A DNA stretch of 64,000 nt from Paramacrobiotus metropolitanus (GCF_019649055.1 NW_026570252.1:1054001-1118000); one strand, 5' to 3'. Counted from the stretch's first letter, positions 1 to 26,169 are shown. Notes: generated by a model not told the origin, from the sequence alone. Numbers and translations are program-made.

Positions 1-975
1 AAGCTCTTTTTCCACCGCGTTCACATCATATTCTTCCTGCATTTCTTTCAGCTCTTCTGGTGACATCTCGATCACACTATTATTGCTGTCCGGTTCGCTA
101 ACACGATTATCCGGTAGTTTTATCTTTTGACGGGTGAAGTACGGTTTCCTTGTTGTGGGCTGTATGGTTGTGTCCATGCAATCACATGCCGGTTCGTCCG
201 ACATTTGTTCGCGTAGCCATTCTCGAGCTCTTCGCGTTAATTCTTCAAGATCCTCTTTATCGGGATTTTTTTCTTTCTGATCCTTATTGTTGTGAGATAG
301 TGGCATCTCGACCGGTGCCACCGGTATAGGGAGAGATGACACTATCTCTACTGCCGTATTATTTTGCGTTTCGTACGCATCCACATTTGCACTCGTGGCA
401 GCGTTCTTCACTGGCCCTCTTTCGTTAGGTGGAATCCATTCTGTCACCACAATGCGACTTCCACTTATCACAATTTTTATCTTCCGCAGAAAATCCTGTC
501 CAAGGAGGACTTTAACGGCATCCTGCGTTGGCTTCACGTAGAAGCAATGGCCAGTCATTATTTCGTCCATGGAGACGGGCACTGTGCAAGCGTATTGCAC
601 GGGGAAATTATGTATACCGCCTATTCCGCGTATGGAAAGTGGCGTCTTTAATTTATACGTCTCCAATTTATTTAATTCGCAAAATTGTTGCGAAATTAAG
701 GACGTCTCCGCTCCAGTGTCAATCATTGCGTCCACTGGAATTCCTCCTACTTGAATGCTGTGCGTCAGCACCGGTGCAATCTCCGGTTGATTTAATGCCG
801 TTAATAAATTTACTTCGGCGTATTTCTGTGGAGGGCGGTTCACGGTGAATCCGTGAATACTTATTCCTTCGGCGTTCGTCGCCTCAAAATCCGTGTGCAT
901 ATTTTTATCCGGCGGTTTCGGAGGTACGGGAACAGCGTAGCCGGGATTTACTGGCCGTTCCCTTGCGGGTTTAAA
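1..975 (-). CDS. retrotransposon aspartic protease, start of pol (partial)
   Basis: Reading leftwards from about 975, with a first ATG at 900, the frame is open to base 1. It contains the catalytic motif AMIDTGAETSLIS near 735-695 and a downstream VLLGQDFLRK (the flap/LGxDFL region typical of Ty3/gypsy proteases). A charged linker follows (LEELTRRAREWLREQM) that leads towards reverse transcriptase outside the window. It is missing the end of its ORF because of the window edge. The protease would process Gag-Pol within the particle. Confidence 0.8.
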
Positions 976-1012
976 TTACCAGCTGCGGCATCTTGCGGTA
1001 CAGGATTACCGT

Positions 1013-1723
1013 TTAAATCAGTGAAGGTTCGTCCTCCTGATTATTATTATATCTGCCGTTCCCACGGTTTCCTCCGCGGTATCCGCCGCCGCGAAATCCA
1101 CTCCGTCCTCTGCCACCACGGAAATTCCCCCGGTTTCCGCCGTTCGAGTCCGCATTATCGGCTCCGGCTGCGTGGCGCGCAATTACTGTTGCTGCTCGCT
1201 GGTGTTCCGGATGAGTTTTCATGTAGAATAACTCCATTTCGGGATGGTTATTGCAGAACGTAGGGTTGTCGATTTTCGCGACTCCAGCAAATCGGCAACG
1301 CCGGGTTTCGTGACCCTTTATCTCACAATTATCGCAATAGAAGGAGTTGCGAGCGTAGTTGCCGTTATTATTGTTATTTCCACCGCCGTTATTAAATTTT
1401 CGATTTCCGTTCCAAGGACGATTAAATTTCCCTTTCGGCGGTGAGGATGATGGCGTGGGGGATTTACGGCTGTCGTCACCGTTTGGGCTTCCTCCGTTGC
1501 CATTCTTCCACTTTTTTCTCGTAACCGTTTTCCACGGTTCCTCTTTGTCGTCAGCTGTTGCTGCGTTAATTACGGCGTAGCTTTCTCCGTCGACGGTTAC
1601 CAAACTAACTGTTGCAGTCTTTTTGTCAGTTCCGTTTACATATTTCGGATCGTCCGAAATAATACTTCTGACATACGAAAGCCATTCCGTTGGCGTTTTC
1701 GGATCTTTAATTTTCAAGGCCAT
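1013..1723 (-). CDS. retrotransposon nucleocapsid-like segment, CCHC zinc knuckle
   Basis: This 236-residue ORF overlaps the end of gag by 17 bases in another frame. It begins in what reads as the C-terminal part of the capsid. It contains one CCHC knuckle (YCDNCEIKGHETRRC, spacing C-x2-C-x4-H-x4-C) and ends in a Gly/Arg/Asn-rich RGG-like tail, both typical of RNA-binding nucleocapsid regions. It is probably not an independent gene but the continuation of Gag after a frameshift. Its own stop (about 1013) is followed by about 20 more codons of plausible linker in yet another frame, before the protease frame opens. Confidence 0.7.
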   Translation of the reverse strand: MALKIKDPKTPTEWLSYVRSIISDDPKYVNGTDKKTATVSLVTVDGESYAVINAATADDKEEPWKTVTRKKWKNGNGGSPNGDDSRKSPTPSSSPPKGKFNRPWNGNRKFNNGGGNNNNNGNYARNSFYCDNCEIKGHETRRCRFAGVAKIDNPTFCNNHPEMELFYMKTHPEHQRAATVIARHAAGADNADSNGGNRGNFRGGRGRSGFRGGGYRGGNRGNGRYNNNQEDEPSLI

Positions 1724-3182
1724 GTAGTTGCGGATAATCCCTTATTCCTTTCGTAAGGAATGTGCAGAGTTGTTTATCCGATCCGATCATACCGGCCATA
1801 TCGCGTAAAGATACCATTTTCTGATAATAGGTGTCAATGTCTTCTTTTCCGGCTTGCCAGACACGTGTTGTCAGCTCATTCAAGGCTGTCGTAGCCCGAT
1901 TCTTATCAGTAAAGCGCTCAGTCAAGAGCGTTAACCAGGCTTCAATATTATCCAGGTGTGGCTGCGATCTGATCGTCAGATTATACCACTGCTGTGCCTC
2001 GCCGGTCAATGCCGCTCCTAGCTGCGTTACAGCTGTGGCTTCATCCCAGGCATTTTGCACTACAGCACGGCGAAACTTTATAATAAAACTGTCAAACTCC
2101 TCCCGGTTTCCATTATATTTCGTAATTGGAATCGGGGCGCGCGCCGCTTTAATTAATTCCGTAACGTCCTTAACGGGCATCGTTCCCGGTGGTAAAGGAA
2201 CTGTAACTGGTGCTGTGTTGACAGGTGGTGGGCGTCTTGGGGGAGGTGGAGGTGCTGTGGAACGGGCTTGCAACGATCTGTTCGTCAGATCTCGAATTGT
2301 TGCATTTAAGCGGAAATTTTCTTCCTGCATTTGTTCCACTGCCTCCTGATATCCTTGCTCGTAAGCGGTATACTGCGCGTTCTCCACTGTCTGATCCACT
2401 TGATCTCTGGTGTACAAAACCTCTCGCGTTTCACGTGGCTTCTCGAAAGGTGATTTTCTGCCAACCGCGTCACGGCGCTCCATTTTAAAATATCCAAATT
2501 TTTCCGTTGTTTTGACCTGTTTGGCCGGTGCCTTCGCGTCTTCGTGACGTTTTTCCTTCAACGATTTAGCGAATTCTTTGCGTAATTTTTCCATTTCGGC
2601 TACGTGTTTGCTTTTATCCAGCTTTCGTAGCTGGTCCATTTTGAAAATGACTTTCTTATAACGTTCATTTTCAGCAGTTAATGTTTTATTCTTTTGTTCG
2701 TTATTCGCGTTCTCCTTATGTTTTTCGTCAAACTCTGTTTCCATGGCTTCATGATTTTTCTCCAGTTCTTCAAGGCGTTCCAACGTCTCTTCGTAATGTT
2801 CATTTAATTGGGACAGTTCTCCTCGGAGGTGCGTATTTCGTTGGACGACTTGGTAAAATGCGTCTCGTAATTCCGCTTCAGTCATATCGGCGGCTTCTTT
2901 GTCCATGGCTTCCTCTTCGTGAGTATCGGTGGTTGTATTTTGTGAATCTTCCATCGCTGATTTTTCCGTTGCTGGTTCGTCCAGCTCTTTTTCCGGTTTT
3001 TTTGTTTTATGGTTTTCTTCGCCGATTATCGGTATTTCGTTTTCAACATTTTCAATGATGTCTTTCAGATTGTCTTCATTCGCCTCGATCATAGTCGTGT
3101 CGAGTTGATCTCCATTCCAGGGAGAATCTCCTCGTTCGTTATCGCTGCCGTCTCCCAGCGGGAATTCCGGTGGAATTTCCAT
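1707..3182 (-). CDS. retrotransposon Gag polyprotein (capsid-like)
   Basis: This 491-residue ORF has a very acidic, Glu/Asp/Lys-rich N-terminus. A long charged coiled-coil-like stretch (roughly residues 95-230) follows, then a Pro-rich linker (PPPPPRRPP). The C-terminal third has the Ty3/gypsy Gag signature: alternating aromatic and hydrophobic positions ending in an A-x-x-W-Y motif (GEAQQWYNL), followed by a helical domain. The ORF stops within a sequence that the next frame continues as a plausible Gag, so the stop is probably a frameshift and not the natural end. Gag would assemble the cytoplasmic virus-like particle of the element. No host role is suggested. Confidence 0.8.
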   Translation of the reverse strand: MEIPPEFPLGDGSDNERGDSPWNGDQLDTTMIEANEDNLKDIIENVENEIPIIGEENHKTKKPEKELDEPATEKSAMEDSQNTTTDTHEEEAMDKEAADMTEAELRDAFYQVVQRNTHLRGELSQLNEHYEETLERLEELEKNHEAMETEFDEKHKENANNEQKNKTLTAENERYKKVIFKMDQLRKLDKSKHVAEMEKLRKEFAKSLKEKRHEDAKAPAKQVKTTEKFGYFKMERRDAVGRKSPFEKPRETREVLYTRDQVDQTVENAQYTAYEQGYQEAVEQMQEENFRLNATIRDLTNRSLQARSTAPPPPPRRPPPVNTAPVTVPLPPGTMPVKDVTELIKAARAPIPITKYNGNREEFDSFIIKFRRAVVQNAWDEATAVTQLGAALTGEAQQWYNLTIRSQPHLDNIEAWLTLLTERFTDKNRATTALNELTTRVWQAGKEDIDTYYQKMVSLRDMAGMIGSDKQLCTFLTKGIRDYPQLHGLEN

Positions 3183-3359
3183 GTTGTCTGCTGGGTGCTT
3201 TCGTCCTAGGAAAATTCTCCTCGCAGTCGTCTGCGATGATGTGTCGTCATCACTGGACGATTCCTCAGTCTTATCGTCGTTTTTCGACTTTTAGCAGCTC
3301 CCAATTTCTTTGTCTGCTGGCGCGTCGTAGCGCCAGTAGCAGTTGACGGTTGACGAGGG

Positions 3360-4549
3360 TTTGGTCGATCAGCGTACATAAACATAGTTTCCTCCATGTT
3401 ATCACGTGTTCCAGAACGGAAATGGTATCCAGTCCGTCAAGGTATGGGATCAAAGATATGATTCTAGTCTGCGCTGTAAACAGCACAGATCGAGGCTCTT
3501 CTAGAGACGAGATCTTTCACAGATCTGCTATATGGGAATACGGTTTATCCTCGTATCCCGGATGACGAATGAATATGAGACAACACACGTGAATAAAATG
3601 GGAATTTTATTCATAAGTGAATGCAATACATTGCGGAGGAAAGGGCACAAAAGGGAAGAGAAAAATATGCCAGTCGAGACTGTGCATATTCACACACTAA
3701 AAGAACACAACACCACGCTGGCCACATATCCACCTGGCTGGCTCTGCACACCTGTGGTGACGTAGTACAGAGTTGTATCGTACAACTCGTACCGTCATCC
3801 CTGCACTGTTTTCATTTTTGATTTTCGGATTCCCAGTAAATTTCCATTGTCACATTGTGCATTTATTTTCCCAAAACTCTTCCCGGATTTCCAATGCCAT
3901 TGTGAATTTTATCTGCATTTTTATAAGTTGAAGAATATTGCCACTTCCTGTATACAGTGCGACCGCCCCTCATCAGCTGATAAATGCACAGCTCATTCAC
4001 GTCTTAACGTGTTTAAGCCTGTTTTTTCAGCTCCTCGTCTTCCGTGATTACGAGCGTTCCGCTCTCTTATCCTGCTTCCCCGGTCGTACGCACCTTATTC
4101 CCGGCCATCCTCCTGTATTGATCCATCCACTATCTTCCCGTATTGGTGGAAACGGCGGCCGTTTATTCTGTTATACAGCAGGGCAGGCAAAGAGCGCCGA
4201 GGCGTGTGTGAAGTGCGACGCTGCATCGATCCAGCAGTGCATCTCACGTTCATTCCCGCTCTCCCGTGATTTCCACCATCTCCCTCTGCACCTCACTCGC
4301 CGCCTGCCATCGAGACCGCTCATTTCTCCATCCTTTGACACTTTTTATCCATTAATCAAGGAGCGCCTGCTCCCACCAACCATGCCAGAAGCCCCATGTC
4401 TCGCGTAATCACGGCGCATGCCGTTGTTTATCCGTACCCCATGCACTGTTTTACCGATAGTGTACAGGGACACGTTAACTAGTGTTGATCTTTTTTCTCT
4501 GTTTTGGTGATTTTTTTGGGTCTGTTCGGGATTGAAAATTCCTGGTGTG
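3360..4549. other. intergenic: probable LTR of the gypsy element plus RSPRY1 upstream region
   Basis: No convincing coding exon was found here. The left part (to about 4000) probably contains the 5' LTR of the minus-strand retrotransposon: a minus-strand TATA-like box near 3930-3918, with the LTR ends unresolved. The right part would hold the promoter and 5' UTR of RSPRY1. The short ORFs here have neither domain content nor GC-rich exon composition. Confidence 0.4.
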
Positions 4550-19113
<14,564 letters not shown>

Positions 19114-20206
19114 GGGTGGGAAGACCGCGGACACGGGGATTTTTTTAGGGAATTTTGGTCGGATTTTGCGGGTGATTTTTTGATGATTTTGGGAGGAATC
19201 TCATGAAGAGGATATTTGTTTTCTTGCGATGTTGATGTTTGTTAGATGGGGTTTGTTTTGATTTTCGATGCCCGGGGGATAGATGTTCTGCACAAGATTA
19301 TTAATAAAAAATTTAGAAATAAATCGCCAATAAAAATATGATATCACACAATAATACAGATAAAATTTAACGGCTTAATGATATAAATGAAATTAAATTA
19401 AATATCAAAGAACATTGTAGCCTCGTTCTTCGTCAATCTGCTGCATCGAAATTCCAGCATTAGGTCAACAAAAAATAGAGAAAAATCAATACTGAAAATA
19501 AACAATTTTAAATTTATAAAATACAATGTCGGGAATTTTTTTTAAGGAATTTTTTCGGCTTTTTGCGGATGATTTTTTGCTGATTTATTTTGGGAGAATC
19601 TGTTGCGGCGGATATTAGTTTTCTTGCGATTTTGATGTTTGTGGGGAGAGGTGGATGGACATTCTGCGCAGGATTATTAATAAAAACTTTACAACAAATC
19701 GCCAATAAAAATAAGAATAAAATGAAAAGGCGAATAACCATAAAATAAAAATATAAAAAATGCGAATAAAAATAGTTACCGCTTTCATAAACAGCATGCA
19801 GAGTCGTAGACTAAGGGTTCCGTTCTTTATCCATCTTTTGTCAGTACTCGTATACAAACATCAGGCCAATAAAAAAAAATAAATACTAAAAATTAAAAAA
19901 ATAATAATCAAAGATTGTTTTGGCTTTTTTGCGAGTAATTCATACGGTTCGCTGGAAGAATCGTTTGCATAGCAACTAGACGTTCCCACGATGTACAGTC
20001 CATGGTAAAATGCTGAACAGCGCTCCGATTCACGACCCTATAATTATTATTACGAATACTCTGCACATTTCTCTGCCGTTTACTTATTTTGATCAAATCC
20101 CTGGAATCCGGAGTCATTTTGCACCGATTTGTAAAGGTCACACGGGCTGTGGCGAACAGCGAATAATCCTTAAAAATTATATATATTTTATTTGTTATTA
20201 TTAACC
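19114..20206. other. intergenic between RSPRY1 and the GQ-rich gene
   Basis: AT-rich sequence with no exon-like GC-rich block. Two related stretches (19150-19360 and 19530-19720) share the order GGGAATTTT, GATGATTTT, TTCTTGCGAT, CAAGATTATTAATAAAAA, so the RSPRY1 3' flank has been locally duplicated and diverged. The AATAAA-like words in both could be polyadenylation signals. An AAAGGTCA half-site lies at 20133-20140, 67 bases before the next start codon. Confidence 0.5.
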
Positions 20207-23200
20207 ATGCTGCGGCCGTCGGTTAAGCGGCCGCTCGCCGCGGGATTCTTCCTCACCGCCGCCCTCCTCCTGGATGTCGCCAGCGTCCTGGAGGGCGCCA
20301 CCAGCAACACCAACGCCACCCAGCCCAACCGCAACACCCAACCGCATCAGGTGCCCGGCAACCGCCCGCCGGGCGGCGGCCAGCAGTTCGCCACCAACCC
20401 ACCCTTCGGCCAGCGGCCGCCCGGCTTCGGACCGGGTCAAGGGCAATACGGACAGGGTCAAGGTCAGTTCGGTCAAGGTCAAGGTCAAGGCCAGTATGTA
20501 CAGGGAAACAGGCCCCCGCAGGGGCCACAGGGGCCGCAGGGGGGGTTCGGGCAGCCGCAGCGGCCGCAGCAGATTTTCGGATTCGGACAGGGCCAGGGCT
20601 TCGGACAAGGACAAAGTGGATTCGGACAAGGCCAGACGGGATTCGGACACGCCGGCGGGCAGCAGTACCAGCAGGGCGGCGGCCAGTATAGTCGACCCAC
20701 CCAGAACCAGGCTACCGCTAGCCAAGGTAATTTTCATACGCTTTATTTATTTTTTAAATAGATAATTAATATTCGGTATTCATTTTGTTGTTTTTTTCTG
20801 ATATTAATTTGTTTTCTGATATTTGTTTTCTGTTTCCGGATATTTATTTTTTATATTAATTTTTTTTACTGTAATTATTTTATATTTAATTTTTTTATTA
20901 CTGCTTTTATTGTTTATTTTATTTTTTCGTACCCTTTTTATTTACGTTTTAATTTTTTTCGTGATTTATTTCTTGCCATAAATGTGATAAAATAGATATG
21001 CCTAGTTACCTTATATCTTTATATTCATACAATCTTACCGACCAAAACGTATTTATGCGCCGTTTTTATAGACTCGTCAACGCGTGGTCAGTTTTAGTCC
21101 AGTGTGGTCTTAAAAAATTCCATATTTTCCATAGGTGTGCCAATAGATTTTTGTTTTTTTTAATTAACCAGTGGTCAGAAGATGGTTCCACCAGGTCTTA
21201 AGTATAGGAAACGTAAAGAGCACTCGAAGAAGTATTCACTACTGCAGTCTGCACAGCAATACAAAGTAAGTACTCGTACTTAACATGATGACTGTAACCA
21301 CGGAGACTATAGCGGATACATATTAATACTTCCTTTTTAGTATAAATAATAATTGTTACGAGGTATGTGAGTAATAAATTAGTACCCAAACGTCCATAAA
21401 AGGTACATCGCCCAGTATGTCGCTTATACAGTATCTATACGTCATAACGTAAAAACATCAGAAGTCAGAACGTCAAAAAACAGAACGTCAGATAATCCGA
21501 ACGTGAAAAATCAAAAACGTCAGAAATTTAGAACGTCAGAATATCAGAGCGTTAGAACGTCAGAAGGTCAGAATGTCAGAACGTGAAAATTAAAAACGTC
21601 AGAACGTCAGAAATTCAAAATGTCAGAACGTTAGAACGTCAGAATGTCAGAACGTTAGAACGTCAGAATATCAGAACGTTAAAACGTCAGAAGGTCAGAA
21701 AGTCAGAACGTGAAAAATTAAAAACGTCAGAACGTCAGAAATTCAGAATGTCAGAATATCAGAACGTTACAACGTCCGAATATTAGAACGTTAGAACGTC
21801 AGAAGGTCAGAAAGTCAGAACGTGAAAAATTAAAAACGTCAGAGCGTCAGAAATTCAGAATGTCAGAACGTTGGAACGTCAGAATGTCAGAACGTTAGAA
21901 CGTCAGAATGTCAGAACGTTAGAACGTCAGAATATCAGAACGTTAGAACGTCAGAAAGTCAGAACGTGAAAAATTAAAAACGTCAGAACGTCAGAAATTC
22001 AGAATGTCAGAATATCAGAACGTTACAACGTCCGAATATTAGAACGTTAGAACGTCAGAAGGTCAGAAAGTCAGAACGTGAAAAATTAAAAACGTCAGAG
22101 CGTCAGAAATTCAGAATGTCAGAACGTTGGAACGTCAGAATGTCAGAACGTTAGAACGTCAGAATGTCAGAACGTTAGAACGTCAGAATATCAGAACGTT
22201 AGAACGTCAGAAAGTCAGAACGTGAAAAATTAAAAACGTCAGAACGTCAGAAATTCAGAATGTCAAAATATCAGAACGTTACAACGTCCGAATATTAGAA
22301 CGTTAGAACGTCAGAAGGTCAAAAAGTCAGAACGTGAAAAATTAAAAACGTCCAAAATTCAGAACGTCAGAATATCAGAACGTTAGAACGTCAGAATATC
22401 AGAACGTTAGACCTTCAGAAGGTCAGGAAGTCGAAACGTGAAAAATTAAAAACGTCAGGACGTCGGAAATTCAGAACGTCAGAACTTTAAAACGTTAGAA
22501 GGTCAGAACGTAAGAACGTCCGAACGAAAAAAATTAAACCTTACAACGTTATTACGTCTTATGAAATACGACTACGAAAGCGTATATACGATTTCAATCT
22601 TAGTCTTAAATAAATCACATTTTCCATACCTTCCCAATTATCCAAAATTTTTACAATTTCCTGTGTGCTTATGTCTCATTTGAAAATATTCATAATTTCC
22701 AGTACTTAAGTGCCGAGCGCGAATGCGCGAGGCTACCTTGTAAAATTAAATTTTACTATTCATGTGGTTCATAAAGCAGTTTCTTTTTCGGCAATATTAA
22801 ACCATGACAATGTAAACAGACAATCACAGAAAGATTACATTAACTATCGTAAAACAGGTATATGTAAAATTTACATCCACCATATGTAAATCAATTTCAA
22901 TTATCGGACACAATGTACTGTGATTGCTCTAAAGAGCAAACCAATATGCCGGTAGCGGTGGATTTACCGTTGTAGTTAAAATAGTAAACATCCAGTTAAA
23001 TGAGATCCAAATAATTCGTATAAGAAAAAAAATAATATAAATAATACTGCAGAAAACTAGAAAAACTCGAGAAACACTGGGTCAATATTTAAAGTATTAG
23101 ATTATTTATTTTTTGCACAAATATTAGACGTCTGCATTTATAAAAGTGCATAAAAATGTAGAATTTATAAAAAACTTTTTAATTAATTAATTTTTTTAAA

Positions 23201-23572
23201 AATTTTTAATTATTATTGGAAAATTAGTACTAGCAGTGAATTTTTGTCTATATACAGCCATAAAGAATAACTTGGAAATAAATAATCCGTCTAAGCTTCC
23301 TCTTATAAGCAGGTCGGCCGCCGCAGAACCAAGCCCCGTACCAGTTCACCCGGCCCACTCAAATCTTCCCGGGCCAGAGCGCCGCCCAGCAGCGTCCGCG
23401 GCCGCCGACCCGGCCGACCACCATCCAACGGCAGTTCGGCTACGGCGACGGCGACGAGGAATGGGGCCCGCCGCCCGCCTACGACGGCTGGCCGCTGGCC
23501 GACCTGGAATGGGGCTACTACGCCCCCGGCCACGCCTACGCCCCCGACCCCCACGGTGCCGCCTTCCGGTGA
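20207..23572 (+). CDS. secreted Gly/Gln/Pro-rich low-complexity protein, two exons
   Basis: The exons are 20207-20726 and 23313-23572 (phase-1 intron, GT/AG), 780 nt in total, 259 aa. The start ATG has a good context (AACCATG) and opens a signal-peptide-like N-terminus: basic RPSVKR, then hydrophobic LAAGFFLTAALLL. The mature part has a short Asn/Thr stretch, then G-Q-G-Q and FGQGQ repeats, PPQGPQGPQ, and a second-exon tail that is Pro/Gln/Arg-rich and then aromatic and acidic (GYGDGDEEWGP, LEWGYYAPG). No enzymatic domain is visible. The composition resembles extracellular matrix, cuticle or adhesive proteins, but no family is recognised and the function is unknown. Strong GC bias and phase-consistent splicing support it being a real gene. 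Confidence 0.75.
21430..22540 (+). repeat. 10-11-bp minisatellite (GTCAGAACGT family) with 256-bp higher-order repeat
   Basis: More than 1 kb of variants of AACGTCAGAA and AACGTTAGAA lies in the intron of the GQ-rich gene. A distinctive variant (CGTTACAACGTCCG) recurs at 21765, 22021 and 22277, exactly 256 bases apart, and the spacer GTGAAAAATTAAAAACGTC recurs in step. The array therefore has a higher-order organisation, as satellites do. Open frames across it (for instance near 21583) are artefacts. Confidence 0.93.
22541..23312. other. intron remainder of the GQ-rich gene
   Basis: AT-rich sequence with no coding signal or recognisable element, ending in the acceptor at 23311-23312. Confidence 0.5.
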
Positions 23573-24235
23573 GCGGGCGGAATTAAACTGGATTCTTCCG
23601 CAAATTAAACTGGAGTTTTCTTGAATTTTGTCAACGGATATGTGGCAGATTAACCGAGTGACCTTTTGCGTGTTTGTTAACAACATATTGTTCATTGTTG
23701 ATGGAATGTTGTTAGGAACGTGTCGTGAATAAATGAAACAGAATAAGTATTTCGGTAAGAAAAATTTTAGTAATCAAAAAATAAGATAAGAAATCGAATA
23801 CAATAAAAATAAAGAAAACTAAAAATATATAATAATTATAGCGATGGGGAAACGAGTGACCTTTAACGTAAAAATGTAGAAAATTAATCTAATAAAAATA
23901 AATAAAGTTAAAAATAAAATAATAAATTTAACAATAACACACCATTAGACACACGAGTGACCTTTAATGTTTTTAACATTGTGCGTTGATGATTTGGCGA
24001 ATTTGTGGAATTTTCCGTGCATTTTATTTCTAAGAATAGGAAGCCGCGACACGAATCCCGATATGTATAAAATAATGAAACAAAAATTGATACCGCTATT
24101 TAAGTAAATTTAATACAGCACGGACATGCCGAGTGCCGGCAGGAAACAGTCGTATAAAAGAATAAGGAAAACAAGTATAAATAGAACAGAAAAACGTTCT
24201 AAACCAATGCGCGCCTAAAGCTGCCGGCAGCGCGG

Positions 24236-26169
24236 CTATGTACAGTGCTGTGCGCGGGTCTGATAGGTTTTCAGCCGGTCCAGCAGGGTGGACAGCTGCG
24301 CGATCAGTTCCGGTAGATCGTCGCGGACCGGATCCGGTTTGGCGGTGGTGGTCGGCGTCGGTGTCGTGGTGGTCGTTGTAGTGGTGGTCGTCGTCGTCTG
24401 CGGCAATGCGGCGTTGCATAAGTCGAAGGAGTCGCAGTTGCACACCGTGGACATAATGCTGCCATCTGTTACAGTCAATTAAAATTACTGTAAATTAACT
24501 TAATAAATCATTCTTCAACTAAAAAAAATTAAATTTAAACTAGGCTAAAATTAGGTATGAATATATTGTAAATTAAAACGGGCTAAAAGTAATTATAAAA
24601 AATATAGATGTAAAAAATATATAAAAAAGCAATTCAGACATATTAAAAGAATATCATAATAAAATATGATATATTATGTACAAATAAGAACATGATCAAA
24701 ACTACTAATAATTCTGATTAATAAACCAAGAAAATAAGTAAATCGAAAATTCTGAATTATTACAAAATTATAACTGTAATAAAAACCTTAGAATACTTAA
24801 CAAGAGAAAGACATTTAAATAACCTAAAATAGCTAAAAACAACACTTTAAAATGTATAGAACACCTCCTTCAACAGCAGTTTTAATTTTTTCCCCATTAA
24901 TCAGGTAGTGATTATTTGAAAATATATAATGTTTTTTTGGTGATATTTTGATCAGTATTAAATACAGTAGATCTTACTATAGCGCTCCAGACACTCGTTG
25001 GGCGACAGCCACAAATGGTGGATGGTGCCGCAGCCGCGGGAGGCCGTCACGTTGGTGCCTGTCGGTGCAACGGTCAACCGCGATTCACTTTGTACAAAAT
25101 ACACCCAATTAATAAAAACAAATTAATACACCAAATATTTATTACATAATTTTAATTACCCAGTATTTCGAATTTTAATACACCAAATATTTTACCAACT
25201 ATTGGTAAGAAAGCGCGATTTTCATAATTAATTTTAATTCAGTTAAATAATTGTGCAATATTCGTGTGATTTTCTCTTTTGTGAAAACTGCGACGCGGTA
25301 CTGAGCGCATAAGTGAATGCCCAAGGTTTCGTAGTGCAGTGGCTGACTGGCTGTGGGTGTACTCGCTTATGTAACATCGCTATAACGGGTTATTGCTACC
25401 GGCTTCTTGTAATTAGTTCTTAGCTTTATTTTTAAAAATATGGTGCCGATAAATTCGTTTTTATGACGAAAATCACAAAGAAAAAGACTGGGAATGTCCA
25501 CACACTTTCGAAATAAAATTCGCGTCACGCTGTCGCCCTGAGCGGTAGCAACTGCATCAGACGCCGGACGTCCCTCAGTTTACTTTAGACGGCAGCGTCA
25601 AGACGAAGAAAATGCACTAAATAATGTACATAAATTAATAATAAATAATAATTATATACGAAAACACTATAATTTAGATAATAAATTTTTCTAGCGAATG
25701 ATACTGGAGTAGTGATTCGTTACCGTGCGCCTGGATGAACAAATGACAGGCCGTCGTCCCGCACTGCACTACTTCGGCACGCTGCAGATCCAGACAGTTC
25801 TTGCAGGAATAACACCAGATACCCGCCACGTTCCCTACCGAATCCCCAATGCACAATCAACAGCCATTGAAATCTACACGTAATTTCCATCTACACGTAA
25901 TCTACACGTAATCTACCTATCCTGATTTATGCGGGGATTATTAAGAATATATACAATTTATAAATTACAAAACAAAATCCTCAATAGCCCCGTAAAGTCT
26001 CCGTTACTGGCGTTTAGCTGCAGTAGTCACAATAACAAAAATAAAAATAATAGTAATAATAATAACAATAACAATAATAATAGTTACCCAGATTAAACTG
26101 CAACAGCGTCCACATTAATAAACCGACAGTGCACGGGGACACGCGTCCCAACGTCCTCCAACGCTGCAT
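24236..26169 (-). CDS. secreted Ly6/uPAR (three-finger) domain protein with Thr-rich tail, four exons
   Basis: Minus-strand exons are 26169-26088, 25834-25724, 25058-24978 and 24465-24236. Every intron is GT/AG and phase 1, and the total is 504 nt (167 aa). Exon 1 is a signal peptide (basic QRWRTLGR, hydrophobic CTVGLLMWTLLQF). Exons 2-4 encode a Ly6-type domain: WCYSCKNC at the start, QCGTTAC, RGCGTI, NECLERY, and the closing VCNCDSFDLCN, which fits the family's terminal C-N rule. A run of Thr (a likely O-glycosylated linker) and an amphipathic C-terminus (LPELIAQLSTLLDRLKTY) follow. I see no hydrophobic GPI-attachment tail, so it is probably secreted and not membrane-anchored. Ly6 proteins usually modulate receptors or channels or act in junctions; the specific role here is unknown. 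Confidence 0.85.

Larger units (their letters stand above)
1..3360 (-). mobile_element. Ty3/gypsy-like LTR retrotransposon, 5' half (gag to protease), runs off left edge
   Basis: On the minus strand, in element order, there is a Gag with a capsid-like region, a CCHC zinc knuckle and a retroviral-type aspartic protease (DTGA). After the protease the frame stays open to base 1, so reverse transcriptase and the rest of pol lie outside the window to the left. The Gag (3182-1707), zinc-knuckle (1723-1013) and protease (about 975-1) segments occupy three different frames, so the copy is either decayed or dependent on several frameshifts. A possible primer-binding site (minus-strand TGGCGCTACGACGC, about 3336-3323) and a minus-strand TATA-like CTTATAAAAATG near 3930-3918 suggest that the 5' LTR lies within about 3340-4000. 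I could not fix its ends because the partner LTR is not in the window. Confidence 0.85.

Noticed and set aside
20201-20765. Other-frame ORFs over the GQ-rich exon, including Cys/Pro-rich ones
   Set aside because: They are shadows of a low-complexity GC-rich exon. The chosen frame alone has a signal peptide and splices in phase to a second exon.
21583-21786. Plus-strand ORF of repeated TSE/NVRTLE-like residues
   Set aside because: It is a translation of the AACGTCAGAA minisatellite.
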